Assembly: GCA_965200885.1 (NCBI GenBank)
Contig: OZ241737.1
Coordinates: 744,001 to 808,000 of the forward strand
DNA length: 64,000 nucleotides
Origin: MPNP01 sp026710155
GTDB lineage: Bacteria; Pseudomonadota; Alphaproteobacteria; Rhodobacterales; Rhodobacteraceae
Reading direction: 5' to 3'
A model generated the notes under the pieces. The model was given only the letters and a program-made list of their open reading frames with translations, was not told the origin of the DNA and did not search any database. The position numbers and the translations under genes are program-made. Positions 8,957-19,700 of the stretch are shown here, one piece after another. How positions within the stretch are numbered: position 1 is the stretch's first letter; every line of letters starts with the position of its first letter.

Positions 8957-9274
8957 GTTGGTTGATTACGTAAATCCATATTGCATCGAGTTTTTCTTTC
9001 CTGGTCAAGTACCAATTTTGACATTACCCGAGCGTTTTTCAGGAAATATTTATATGTCGAATGTCATTGCCATTACCGTAAAGTCAGTTTACGATAATAG
9101 ACGAATGCAGATGGGATAACCGGAAGTTAACAGATAGGGAACCGGATATGCTTTTTGGTTGCAGAATCGAAGCGAATTTATCAAGAAGTTACTAACAATT
9201 AAAACACAAAACCGAATTTTCGAGTATGTTTTCTGTGGGAATTAGTTTTTTTGTTTACTGGGAAAAATAAAATC
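8957..9274. other. Intergenic region before the 5'-nucleotidase gene
   Basis: An AT-rich gap of about 320 bp. It should contain the promoter of the downstream exported phosphatase gene. I see no gene, repeat or convincing promoter hexamer pair. Confidence 0.4.
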
Positions 9275-10789
9275 ATGTTGAAACAAAAAATTTTAATATG
9301 GCTGGTGGTTGTCATGGCCTTGCCATTGATGTTTACCGGCACTGTTGTCATGGCAGAAGCAACAAAGGTGACCATCGTTCATTTTAATGATTTGGACCGA
9401 ATGGGTGCCAAGGGCGGCCGGGGTGGTGTCGCCAAATTGGCAACCATTGTTTCAGAACAAAGGATGGCCAACGAAAATGTGCTGGTCACATTTGGAGGTG
9501 ATACAATTTCACCTTCACTGATGTCCGGATTGGATCAGGGTGCCCACATGATAGACCTGCTGAACCAGCTTGATTTGACAGCCATGGTATTGGGCAATCA
9601 TGAATTCGATTTTGGTTCCGAGATTGCCAAGATAAGGATTTCAGAGGCGAATTTCCCGGTTCTCGGCACCAATACCGTTGATCCAGATGGTAACATAATT
9701 GACGGTGCCTTGGATTCGATCATGGTGGAAGCGGGAGATTTCAAGATTGGCATTTTCGGTTTGACAACAGTTGGGACCCTTGAGAAATCAAGTCCTGGAG
9801 AATATACTTTTCTCGATCCCTTGACTGTGGCTGAAGAACAAGCTGGAATACTCAGGGAAGCAGGAGCCGATTTGGTTATAGCATTGGCCCATACAGACAC
9901 GGTCGAGGATAGGATTATTCTTGAGAGTGAGGTGGTTGATCTTTTGCTGAGTGGTGATGACCATACCCAAATAGCAGACTTTTCGAATGACACCCTTTTT
10001 GTCGAATCAGGAGGGCAAGCTGAACTTGTTACGGTTATTGATGTCTACCTTGATCAAGAAGAGGATGATGATGGCATGAAAACGGTTTGGAATGCCGATT
10101 ACAGGATTCTTGACAGTATCAGATACGAAGAAGATCCAGAAGTGGCTTCGGCTGTTGCCATTTATGAAGGTCAATTGGATGAACAACTCAATGTGGAACT
10201 GGGTGTAACCGAAACCCCACTTGATACCAGAAGGGGAACAATCCGGGGCAAGGAAGCTGCCTTTGGCAATATGGTTGCCGATGCCATCAGGGAAGCAACC
10301 GGTGCAGATATCAGTATTGCTAATGGTGGTGGAATCAGGGGCGATAGAACCTATGAGGCCGGAAGTGTCTTGACCCGCAGAGATATACAGAGTGAATTGC
10401 CTTTTGGTAACAAAACGGTGGTCATGGAAGTTTCCGGTCAGGTAATCATTGATGCCTTGGAGAATGGATTCAGCAGAATCGAGGATGGATCTGGCAGATT
10501 TCCCCAAATATCAGGTATCAATGTCGCTGTAAATCCGAATGCTGAACCTGGAAGCAGGGTTGTTGCGGTAACCCAAAATGGCGCACCTCTAGACCCTGAA
10601 GGAACATTCGTTTTTGCTGTAAACAATTACCTTGCAGGTGGTGGGGATGGCTATGGCATGTTTGCTGATCAAAAGCGTATCGTCAATGAATATGCCGGTG
10701 TATTGGATGCTGTACAGGTATTCAATTACATTTCATCCAGGGGCAAAGTGGCGCCTGAGGTTGAGGGTCGCATAGTATATCAGGAATAA
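9275..10789 (+). CDS. Exported bifunctional metallophosphatase/5'-nucleotidase
   Basis: Removes phosphate from extracellular nucleotides in the periplasm. The ATG at 9275 is chosen over the TTG at 9251 because it opens directly into a signal peptide (MLKQKILIWLVVVMALPLMF, cleavage after VMA). The calcineurin-like metallophosphatase motifs are HFNDLDRMG (residues 21 onward of the mature region), GGDTISPS, GNHEFDFG and ALAHTDTVED with SGDDH. The C-terminal 5'-nucleotidase domain has NGGGIRGDRTYEAG and SELPFGN. At 504 residues the length is normal. The first motif has ND-x-D instead of the usual ND-x-H, a variant I associate with alphaproteobacterial members. It is monocistronic, with a weak terminator behind it. 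Confidence 0.9.
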   Translation: MLKQKILIWLVVVMALPLMFTGTVVMAEATKVTIVHFNDLDRMGAKGGRGGVAKLATIVSEQRMANENVLVTFGGDTISPSLMSGLDQGAHMIDLLNQLDLTAMVLGNHEFDFGSEIAKIRISEANFPVLGTNTVDPDGNIIDGALDSIMVEAGDFKIGIFGLTTVGTLEKSSPGEYTFLDPLTVAEEQAGILREAGADLVIALAHTDTVEDRIILESEVVDLLLSGDDHTQIADFSNDTLFVESGGQAELVTVIDVYLDQEEDDDGMKTVWNADYRILDSIRYEEDPEVASAVAIYEGQLDEQLNVELGVTETPLDTRRGTIRGKEAAFGNMVADAIREATGADISIANGGGIRGDRTYEAGSVLTRRDIQSELPFGNKTVVMEVSGQVIIDALENGFSRIEDGSGRFPQISGINVAVNPNAEPGSRVVAVTQNGAPLDPEGTFVFAVNNYLAGGGDGYGMFADQKRIVNEYAGVLDAVQVFNYISSRGKVAPEVEGRIVYQE

Positions 10790-10802
10790 TTCAAGACATA
10801 TA

Positions 10803-10830
10803 CCAGAGGCCCTCAAGCCCCTGGCTTTAA
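10803..10830 (+). terminator. Weak intrinsic terminator
   Basis: CCAGAGGC and GCCCCTGG can form a stem with one mismatch and a 6-nt loop, followed by a short T run. It lies 14 bp after the nucleotidase stop codon. Confidence 0.4.
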
Positions 10831-10905
10831 TTCATTCTGGCAAAACAAGTTGGTTTTGCAACTTTAACTACAAGCACGAGATTCGTCGAAAATCTCAATT
10901 CTGGC

Positions 10906-12228
10906 ATGGCTAAGCAGGTTAAATCGGAAAATTATCAATTCGGTGTATTTGATCATAATGGAATCTTGCGTGGTAAGTGGATTCCGGAAAGCAAACTTGA
11001 GAACGCCCTGACCAAGGGAATAAGAATGCCCGGATCAATTCTGGCTTGTGATATTTGGGGCCAGGACAGGGTGAGCAATGAATATGTTCGAAAAGGTGGT
11101 GACTCCGACCTGATGTGCATGCCTACGGGAAGGCAAATGCTTCCCTTGCCCTGGTTGACGAACAACTCCCATTTGATTCATGGCTGGATGCTTAATGAGG
11201 ATGGCTCGGTTTTTCCTGGAGACCCGCGGGGAGAATTGTACACCATGGTACAAAGGTTTCATAGCCATGATTTGTTTCCTGTTGTTGCTTTCGAGTTAGA
11301 GTTTTATTTGACTGACAAGGATTCAATCAAACCCCAGCCAATTTTTCTGGAGAGTCAAAACAGGCAACTGAAGAGGGATTCCATCCTGTCCCTCGATGAG
11401 TTGAATGATCTTGGAGATTTTTTCAGGGAAATTGAAACTACTGCCTCGAAGCAGGGAATAAATACAGGAGGGATTTCTTCCGAGAATGGACCCTCGCAGT
11501 ATGAAATCAATCTGGAGCATACCAGTGATCCCTTGAAAGCAGCCGATGACGCACTCCTGATGAAAAGAATAGTAAAGGGAGTTGCCGCCAAACACGGTTT
11601 CAAGGCAACATTTATGGCCAAACCCTATGGTGAAAGCGCCGGAAGCAGCATGCATGTCCATATTAGTATATTGAACAAACACGGCCAAAATATCTTTGAT
11701 GATGAAGTCGCACATGGTCCGGAGAAATTGAAAAACGCCGTTGGAGGTCTATTGGAACAATTTGACGATTGCTTCCTGTTGTTTGCCCCGCATTTAAATT
11801 CGTACCGGAGATTCCTTCCAGGTTTATTGGCACCGGTTAACGCCAGTTGGGGCAAGGAAAACAGGACAGCCGCCATTCGCATACCTGGAGGGCCATCGGA
11901 TTCAAGAAGAATAGAGCATCGCCTGGCGGGTTCGGATACCAATCCATATCTTGTACTTGCGGTTGTACTGGGAGGGATATTTAACGGTCTGGAACATAAA
12001 ACTGATCCCGGAGATCCGGTCACCGGGTTCACTGCCAAACGATCCTTGAATAATATACCACCAAATTGGGGAGCTGCCCTAACCAGATTTTTTCGCAGCA
12101 AGAAAATGGCACAAATTTTCTCAGACCAGTTTATCGACATGTACATAACCACCAAAACCTATGAATTTGAGGAACTTGCCAAAACGGTTTCCACTGCCGA
12201 AATCGAAGCATATCTGGATGCCTGCTGA
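10906..12228 (+). CDS. puuA: Glutamine synthetase-like gamma-glutamylpolyamine ligase
   Basis: A 440-residue member of the glutamine synthetase superfamily. The ATP-grasp of the fold is marked by ENGPSQYEINLEH and by SAGSSMHVHISI, and the adenylate/phosphate region by RIPGGPSDSRRIEHRLAGSD. It lacks the adenylylation loop tyrosine motif of GlnA. In the family, members paired with an FAD oxidase ligate glutamate to putrescine or a related amine (PuuA type). Its stop overlaps the next ATG by one base, so ligase and oxidase are coupled. The exact amine is not readable from sequence; the symbol is by analogy. Confidence 0.8.
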   Translation: MAKQVKSENYQFGVFDHNGILRGKWIPESKLENALTKGIRMPGSILACDIWGQDRVSNEYVRKGGDSDLMCMPTGRQMLPLPWLTNNSHLIHGWMLNEDGSVFPGDPRGELYTMVQRFHSHDLFPVVAFELEFYLTDKDSIKPQPIFLESQNRQLKRDSILSLDELNDLGDFFREIETTASKQGINTGGISSENGPSQYEINLEHTSDPLKAADDALLMKRIVKGVAAKHGFKATFMAKPYGESAGSSMHVHISILNKHGQNIFDDEVAHGPEKLKNAVGGLLEQFDDCFLLFAPHLNSYRRFLPGLLAPVNASWGKENRTAAIRIPGGPSDSRRIEHRLAGSDTNPYLVLAVVLGGIFNGLEHKTDPGDPVTGFTAKRSLNNIPPNWGAALTRFFRSKKMAQIFSDQFIDMYITTKTYEFEELAKTVSTAEIEAYLDAC

Positions 12229-13538
12229 TGTCCTGGGAAATTCCACCCTATTATTCCGATGGTTCCTATCCAAAAAGCTATTACGCCAACAGCGTTTCAA
12301 TTTCTCGAACACCCAAAACCCTGAGGGGGTCCCTTGAGACCGATGTTTGTATTATCGGAGCAGGTTTTACCGGATTATCCACGGCAATATTCCTTGCCGA
12401 GAATGGATTCAGGGTCATTGTTCTCGAAGGTGCGAAAATAGGATGGGGAGCTTCGGGCAGAAATGGGGGTCAGGCGATAAACGGGTTCTCTGGCAATATA
12501 GATAGTATCAGGAATTTGCTGGGTTCTAGTTCAGCCCAACTGGCCCATGAGATGTTTGAGGAAGGAGTTGGTCTGATTGAATATCTCATGGAAAAATATG
12601 CCATTGAATGTGATTTCAAACATGGCAATCTTGCTCTCGCCATAACCACAAGACAGGCTCGAAGACTGGAGATAGAGGTCAATGCAAGACAGCAAAACAA
12701 TCAAGGGGATTTCGAGTATCTGGATCAGGACAGTCTGGCAGGGCATATCGGTTCCCAGCTATATTGTGGCGGTTGTATCGATAGAAAAAGCGGCCACCTC
12801 CATCCCTTGAAACTGGCACTCGGTGAAGCCGGGGTTTTGGAACAGCTGGGAGGGAAAATTTTTGAAAACACCCCTGCCACGGCCATTAGGGAGTTATCCA
12901 ACAGGGTTGAGGTCAGTACACCAGACGGAAGCATACACTGCTCTAGACTGGTTTTAGGATGCAATGGCTACCTGAATTTGAAGGGACATCGGATATCCAG
13001 GCAAATTTTACCCGTTTTTTCCGAAATCGTGGCCACAGAACCCTTGCCGTATGAACTAGCAAGGGAAGTCATGCCTTCTGATGCCTCGGTATTTGATGTG
13101 AGGTTTCTTCCAGATTATTACAGGTTGTCAGCCGACAGGAGAATGTTATTTGGAAGTTCTACTGATTATGGTCGTCCAAGTAAAACCCAAACGGGTTCTC
13201 GATCGCTGGCCAGAATGCACGAGGTGTTTCCTGCCCTGAAAAATGCAGGTATTGATTTTGCGTGGCGGGGAAAGTTTGCAGTAACCCTAAACCGCCTGCC
13301 CCAATTGGGAACAATCGGGGCCAGAATATATTATGGCCATGGCTATTGCGGCCATGGTGTCAATTGCGCCCATTTGTTCGGGAAATTGATCTCCGAGGCA
13401 ATTGAAGGCAATACCGAGCGTTTTGATGTATTTGCCAAAATGCCCCAGAAAAAATTTCCGGGAGGGCGACATCTTCGCATTCCACTGACGATGATAGGTG
13501 CACACTTTTACCAAGCAAGGGATTGGTTGGATTTCTAG
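12228..13538 (+). CDS. puuB: FAD-dependent gamma-glutamylputrescine oxidoreductase
   Basis: A DAO-family flavoenzyme of 436 residues. The Rossmann FAD motif DVCIIGAGFTGLSTAIFLAE lies near residue 35, followed by the family text WGASGRNGGQ, and the C-terminal FAD contact YYGHGYCGHGVN near residue 370. PuuB-type enzymes oxidise gamma-glutamylputrescine to the aldehyde with release of ammonia and peroxide. The start ATG overlaps the TGA of the ligase gene (TGATG). Substrate is inferred from the pairing; other gamma-glutamyl amines are possible. Confidence 0.8.
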   Translation: MSWEIPPYYSDGSYPKSYYANSVSISRTPKTLRGSLETDVCIIGAGFTGLSTAIFLAENGFRVIVLEGAKIGWGASGRNGGQAINGFSGNIDSIRNLLGSSSAQLAHEMFEEGVGLIEYLMEKYAIECDFKHGNLALAITTRQARRLEIEVNARQQNNQGDFEYLDQDSLAGHIGSQLYCGGCIDRKSGHLHPLKLALGEAGVLEQLGGKIFENTPATAIRELSNRVEVSTPDGSIHCSRLVLGCNGYLNLKGHRISRQILPVFSEIVATEPLPYELAREVMPSDASVFDVRFLPDYYRLSADRRMLFGSSTDYGRPSKTQTGSRSLARMHEVFPALKNAGIDFAWRGKFAVTLNRLPQLGTIGARIYYGHGYCGHGVNCAHLFGKLISEAIEGNTERFDVFAKMPQKKFPGGRHLRIPLTMIGAHFYQARDWLDF

Positions 13539-13605
13539 GCGACATATTAAATTGCCACTTATCAAAAAATTGAAATTATTGACCGAATATGATAACACAT
13601 ATTAA

Positions 13606-15471
13606 ATGCCTAAAAAGGTCAGGAAAAAAGGTCCTTTAAGTTGGTTCTCTTATGTGATTTACTTATTTTCTGACTTTCGTAAGTCGCCAAACCACAGAAC
13701 ACGCACTGGTGCAGGAGTAAATGGAAAAGTGAACTTTCATGATTCAAGCAAAAGTCTCTCACTGGTTTTTTCACCTGCTTGTGTATTCATAATTGCATTT
13801 TTCACCTTGCTTGCCCAAGAAGCAAGAAGTGACTACGAGAAGGGACAGGAAGCTTGGGAAGCGTATCGTTTCAATGAGGCGGTTTTGGAGTGGCAGCAAT
13901 CCGCCAATCAGGGCGATGGCATGTCAATGTTGGCTCTAGGAAGGGCTTACGGACAAGGTTTGGGTGTATTGCGAAATAAAATAGAAGCACACAAGTGGTT
14001 CAATCTTGCATCGAGTCGTGGGGTCTTTGAAGCCCTTGAGGAAAGGGAAAAGCTTGAAGAGAACATGACCGATTCAGAGCTTGCCGAAGCAAATGAAATT
14101 GCCAAGAGCTGGCACCCGAAGCAAGCAGGGAAAAATACAAACATACCTTCGTCATCCGGTTTGGTAACATCACGTGAACTTGTACGTGAAGCCCAATCTC
14201 TTCTTTTGCAACTCGGATATAACCCAGGTGTGGCAGATGGTTTTTGGGGACCCAAGACCGGGGCGGCCTACCGATTATTTCTTGAAGATCACAAACTGCC
14301 GATTGTGGATGTGCTCACGGAATCCAATTTGTCCGAAATGCGAAATGAAGCTCTTTCATTACCGGTTTCGGCTCAAAAAGGCTCCACCATGACAGTGCTT
14401 GAGCTATACCAGGCAGCTTCAAACGGCAGGTCTGACAGGATAGACATTGCCTTGAGGGAAAGGACTGATATCAATCAACAAGACAGGCGGGGATGGAGCG
14501 CATTGTTTTATGCAGCCGATCTCGGAGATGTTCAGGCCGCCCGGCTGCTGGTTGAAAAGGGGGCAGATCCGAGTATTCAGGCACCAGATGGCAATACGGC
14601 AATATCAATCGCTCAAAGCCGGGGTCATGACAATATTGTCGACATTCTTTCTGTATCCCAAACAGCTAGACAGCTAAATACGATTCCTGTTGAAGATGTG
14701 TTTATTCAATTCCTGTCCATTCTGGCCGGTGAGGAGATGGTTTCAACAAACCAAGATGAGGAAAAACAATTCTATGATCTGCTTAATCGCAAACCGTCCA
14801 TCAACGCAGTTGATGAGAACGGTTGGACAGACCTGCACTGGGCTGCAGCTACAGACTTACCGGGAATCGCTTTGAATTTGGTGAATGCAGGGGCAAATGT
14901 CAATGAAACAACAAAGACCGATGAAAATTTATTAACTAGAAAATTGAGGGCACGTTTGAATACGGCAGATACCGGTTTTTCATGGAATACATGGAGAAGG
15001 TATGGAGACACACCACTACATATTGCAGCACTTGCGAACTCACCAAAGACAGCAGATGTTCTCATTGATGATGGAGCATTTGTGAATGCAGACAATACTC
15101 AGGGCGAAACACCGCTTCATTACGCTATTTGGGGGAAATCATTGGAAATCTCACGAATCCTCATTTCAAATGGTGCTTATGTAAACCAGCGCAATTCTTT
15201 TGGCACGACACCCCTTCAATATGCCGCACATCAGAATTTACCAGATATCATCAAACTTCTGGTTTCACATAAAGCCCGAATCAACGCTCGAAATCAAAAT
15301 GGGTTAACAGCGTTGCACTTCGCTGTAAGTACGGAGTCATTAGATGCAGCACAGGCCTTGGTGGAATTGGGAGCAGACCTTTACATACAGAACCGAAGAG
15401 GATTGTCTCCGGTTGATCTGGCAAGAATTTCCAATAACAATGAGATGCTGGAAATTCTTGGTGTCAATTAG
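13606..15471 (+). CDS. Membrane-anchored Sel1 / peptidoglycan-binding / ankyrin repeat protein
   Basis: A 621-residue protein with an unusual domain order. A basic N-terminus leads to one membrane segment (about residues 50-68, SPACVFIIAFFTLLAQ). Sel1-like repeats follow at about 75-140 (MSMLALGRAYGQGLGV, AHKWFNLASSRG), then a peptidoglycan-binding type 1 domain at about 190-240 (AQSLLLQLGYNPGVADGFWG). The second half is ankyrin repeats in two groups (about 260-350 and 395-620), for example TPLHYAIWGKSLEISRILIS. The architecture suggests a periplasmic protein held at the cell wall that presents an ankyrin scaffold. The partner is unknown. Confidence 0.85.
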   Translation: MPKKVRKKGPLSWFSYVIYLFSDFRKSPNHRTRTGAGVNGKVNFHDSSKSLSLVFSPACVFIIAFFTLLAQEARSDYEKGQEAWEAYRFNEAVLEWQQSANQGDGMSMLALGRAYGQGLGVLRNKIEAHKWFNLASSRGVFEALEEREKLEENMTDSELAEANEIAKSWHPKQAGKNTNIPSSSGLVTSRELVREAQSLLLQLGYNPGVADGFWGPKTGAAYRLFLEDHKLPIVDVLTESNLSEMRNEALSLPVSAQKGSTMTVLELYQAASNGRSDRIDIALRERTDINQQDRRGWSALFYAADLGDVQAARLLVEKGADPSIQAPDGNTAISIAQSRGHDNIVDILSVSQTARQLNTIPVEDVFIQFLSILAGEEMVSTNQDEEKQFYDLLNRKPSINAVDENGWTDLHWAAATDLPGIALNLVNAGANVNETTKTDENLLTRKLRARLNTADTGFSWNTWRRYGDTPLHIAALANSPKTADVLIDDGAFVNADNTQGETPLHYAIWGKSLEISRILISNGAYVNQRNSFGTTPLQYAAHQNLPDIIKLLVSHKARINARNQNGLTALHFAVSTESLDAAQALVELGADLYIQNRRGLSPVDLARISNNNEMLEILGVN

Positions 15472-16050
15472 ATTAAGAGGGTTTTCCACCAATATAGTGG
15501 GTAATGCCACCTGTCAACTCCTTTGCGACATAGGTTCAAACCATCCTTCTGGATTCAGTATATCCTATGGCGGTCCTTCAAAATTTAGCCAATGCCTTGG
15601 TGCAGGAAGTGCACCTATCAAGGTTTTTCGAGTATTAAACGATTGCCAGGGAGAACAAGTCCAGTCATCTAAACTGAACTTTGCTTTGTTTTTTGATCAA
15701 GACTATTCCTTAATCCCCTTTGGAAAGGGATTCACGGCAGAAGTCGGCCTTTTCCGACCTACCACGGCCACGGGAACAGCCCAGTCCATCCTGACCCTGA
15801 GCAATTTGAGTGCCCTTTCGGGATCATCGTTCTGATGGAGGAGGGGAGCCAGTTGCCGTTTCTTGGTGTAGCAGTCTGGAAAGGTTGACGATTGTCTGCT
15901 TTGTTGTCATGCTTCTTTCCCACTAGGTTTCCCTGAGGAGTGTGACCCTGTGGCCTTTTTGGTTGTGGATTGTTTCGATGTTGAAGGCCATGTTGCGGCA
16001 CCTATTGTATGGAAACTGATTGCGAGAATGTAATTGTCACGATGATAAAT
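15472..16050. other. Gene-poor stretch before the first IS copy
   Basis: No convincing gene. Short frames exist on both strands but lack start signals and family resemblance. The reverse strand at about 15900-16010 reads AFNIETIHNQKGHRV, which has a transposase-like flavour but cannot be extended. Composition becomes more GC-rich towards the IS copy. Confidence 0.4.
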
Positions 16051-16680
16051 AGTGTCTGCCCGAAAAGCATACAAACCGTGTTTGCCCTCTTGACACCAGG
16101 GTTTTGGAATCGGGATGTTACCATGAAGATCGGTTCCGTCACTGCTCATTGCCCGTTTCGGGGGATTTATTGCAACAGGGCAATCCGGTCGCGCCTGTTT
16201 GCGCTTCCGGAGGAGCATCCTGCTCCCCATGCCGGCCATGACCCTGGCCGTCCGGGCATGGATTTGTGGCAGATCCCTGTCATGGGCATCATGCTGCAGG
16301 GGCTGAACTGCGATCATGACTGTCTGCATGACCCAGTCAACGAGCGCGGGACCCTCCGCCGGTTCCCGGGCCATGCTGATATCCGGGACAGGCGCCGGTA
16401 TTCGTACCAGTCGGTTGTTGACAATGTGGGCCTTCTGACCCCGGAGTTGCTGTCGACCGTTTCCGTCAACAGAGTGAAGACCGTTCGGAAGGGAACGGAC
16501 GGGAGAGGTGTGCCAGGGGGTGGTCGAAAACGGACTTTTTCACGTGAAAAATGCCCTTCATTCTGAGGTTTTCCAGCGAAAAAAATGTTCCCGTTCATCC
16601 GTTTTCGATGAAACGGGAGTGATCCGGCTACCTGTATTTTGCGAATTTTTCAAAAACAGGGTATTTTCTGGGCAGACACT
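16051..16680 (+). mobile_element. Internally deleted IS copy (ISNCY-like), left copy
   Basis: The left end AGTGTCTGCCCGAAAA and the right end TTTTCTGGGCAGACACT form terminal inverted repeats. The same two ends, in the same orientation, bound the copy at 21881-22656, and long internal stretches are near identical between the copies (for example around 16200-16280 and 22170-22250). The protein fragment DIRDRRRYSYQSVVDNVGLL at about 16375-16440 fits the N-terminal half of an ISNCY-type transposase; the catalytic part is gone. It can still serve as a mobile end or a site for recombination. Confidence 0.75.
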
Positions 16681-16705
16681 GAATAGTCAAGTTTCTTCCA
16701 TTAGA

Positions 16706-19700
16706 CTAACTGATCCGATCAATTTTCTCTGTTGGAAGACCAACTAACTCCATTAATTTGTCGAAATTCGGAACAACATCATATTTCACGCGTTCAACAA
16801 CGGTCTGTTTCCCGATTTTGTCGAAGAATTTTCGTGCACACTCAATTTTTACTTTTTCTAACTTCCGCAACTTCATTGATGACATAGTACCCTTCGTTTC
16901 AGCTATGAAGTAAATATGCCTAACGCTTCCTTGCTTAAATGAGATCGCCCAATCCGGATTGTAATCTCCTACAGGGGTTGGGATAAGAAACCCACGAGGA
17001 AGCTTGGCGTAAACCACGATTTGAGTGCTCGTATCCATCTCCTTAACAAACGATCTTTCAACATCTGATTCCACAACTGCATAGTCGTAAATGTGATTGT
17101 TGAGTTTCGATGTTGCACGGGAAAAATCAATGCCAATCTGGTTTTTGGTGAAAATTTGAATGTCATGTCTCTCATTTATTTCGTCATATGTCAGATGCTC
17201 AATTACCATTGTGGCCTTCTGTTCAGTAATTATTCGAGATGTTTCATTAATGAATTGTTCTGGATTCTGCCTATATTTTTTAAAAGTCTGCGAGTTGATA
17301 TTGGCAAGTATGGAAGCAGCGGTCTCACGCTTAAGTTGGGTATTTTCCGAAACTTTGCCAACAAGATCATATTTCACCTTTGATCGGATGGAATCCGCCC
17401 TTTCAGTTGTCGTGTCTGTTATTAAAAAACCATCACCACTGTTTAGTTGACTATCGGTCAAGCCTTCGTTCTGAACACCTACCTGAACTTTGTACTGCAA
17501 AGGTGATACTTGTAGTTGATTGTTAAGAGAAACTACACAATTCTGGATCAACTCCTCAGAATCAAAATCAATTCTATAGATTGCCTTGCGATTAATCCGA
17601 TCCCATAGTTCCTGAAATTCCCTTTTTTGAAAATTTTTTCTATTGAGGGGATTTATCTTTGATCTAAGTCCATTATCAACATCAGGTAACTGTGCTTCAT
17701 TGAACACTGTATCTATAAGTTGATACACTTGATCACTGTATACAATTAAAGCATCAGGAAGTTCTGCTAGACTTCCGTCTTCTTTTGCTTTGTGGTATTC
17801 TTCTGTTATTTGATCTAAATCATCAGAATAGTCGTATTTCAACAGGTATCTGTAAATTTGCTTTGCCATCAATGGAGTTACCTCAACCAGGCCTTGATTT
17901 GTGATCAATGTCTTACCAGTAAAATACTCTTCATTAGCTTTACGTGGTCTGGATGAAAGGGCCTCAACAATCTCTTTCTGGAGTTGCATCACAAAATTAC
18001 TAAAGCTTTCGCTTGCCACAACCGTAAGCACATTTATATCATGTACGATGGAGGGATGGTCTATGCGATCACCATGCTGGTCCACACAAAGTCTCAAACC
18101 TCTTCCCACCTCCTGTCGCCGGGAAATAGTACTGTCACTATGCTTGAGCATGCACATGACAAACACATTCGGATTATCCCACCCTTCCCGGAGTGCAGAG
18201 TGCGTGAATATGAACCGTGTAGGTTCATAGAAGGAAAGTAGCCGTTCCTTGTCTTTTAAAATAAGGTCGTATGCGACGATGTCATCAGACTCAGTCGTAC
18301 GAGCACGAATTGTTGGATCCTTAAAGCGGTTAGTTTTCCTGTCAATAGAAAAGTACCCATTGTGGGTTTTAGCTGGAATGGTCTTGTTAAGGTAATTGTG
18401 GTAAGATTTGTCAACGAAAGTATTATCCGACAGATACTCTTCCTTGATCATGGAATATTCTTCTTCAAAAATCCTTGCATACTCACCCTTCTCATCCTCC
18501 CGATTATAGTCTCGGTACTTTACTACTTCGTCTATGAAAAAAAGGGAAAGTACTTTGATTCCTTGTAAGAATAATTGCATTTCCTTCTCCAAGTGAGCCT
18601 TGATTGTCTCCCTTATCTGGATTCTACGAATATCCTGTTTAGATATGTTTCCATTAGCCTGACCTACCTTGATCACCAATCCATTTGTGAATTCAATCGT
18701 ATCTTCCACAGCATCAATTTGACTGATTTTAAATCCACGATACTGTTCCATTTCACCTGATTCGACAAATAGGTCATCATGATGCTTAAATTTTCTAAGG
18801 CGTCGTCTGATCTCACCGGATTTAAGTTTCTCCTCTATCTCTAACCGAACAACTGGATTTCTCTTCGAGATATCAATCCCCTCAAGATAAAGGTAAGCAT
18901 TTGTCCCTGATAGACCACGGACTTCGATGCCCCTTACTGCTATCTTTTTCACCAACTTTTGGTTGAAAGCATCCAGTGCATCCAGTCGGTGAATGCAATT
19001 GTGTAAGGTTCTGTGAGTAGCCGAGTAACGAAGGATAAATAGAGGTTTGAATTTCTGAAAGGCATTTGTAGTAGCATTGCCTTCCATCTTCTGAGGTTCA
19101 TCTAGAATCAGAATCGGATGGCTCGAAGCGATTACATCGATGGGTTTTCGTGACTGGAATTCGTCCAGTTCTTCATAAATTCGACGATTGTCTTTACCAC
19201 GTGCATTAAACGCCTGGATATTAATTATCATTACGCTAATACCAGAGTTAACTGAAAAGTTCTCAATTTCATGTAAGCGCTTGGAATTGTAAATAAAGAA
19301 CTGTGCCTTTTTTCCATAGTTTTCGGAGAAGTGGTCAGCAGTGATCTGCAAAGTTTTAAATATCCCTTCACGGATAGCGATCGAGGGTGACATGATGATA
19401 AATTTAGACCAGCCAAAACGCTTGTTCATCTCGAAAATGGTCTTAATATAGCAGTAGGTTTTACCAGTTCCCGTTTCCATCTCAACATCAAGGTGAATAT
19501 CAGTTGCGGCTAACGCATCCCGTTTATAGACTGAGGAAGCAGGCATTCGTTCACCACGCTTGTTGAAGGTTGTAAAATCAGTCAATGAAGGGGAGACATG
19601 CAAACCCTGCAGGCGCTGTATCCCCTGAATGTTCTTCAATATCTGAGAATTGGTCAGTTTCAGTGGAGGGTTTCTAAATCCTTCTTCAAAGATGCTTGCA

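Noticed and set aside
15525..15550. GGTTCAAACC resembling a tRNA T-arm
   Set aside because: No acceptor stem, D-arm or anticodon arm can be built around it; no tRNA gene was found in the window.
15344..15835. Plus-strand frame of 163 codons after the ankyrin gene
   Set aside because: It starts inside the ankyrin gene in another frame, and its second half shows no coding character.
15907..16374. Open frame of 155 codons on the minus strand across the left IS copy
   Set aside because: The same text appears in reverse in the right IS copy; it is the antisense of transposase-type sequence, and no start signal is present.
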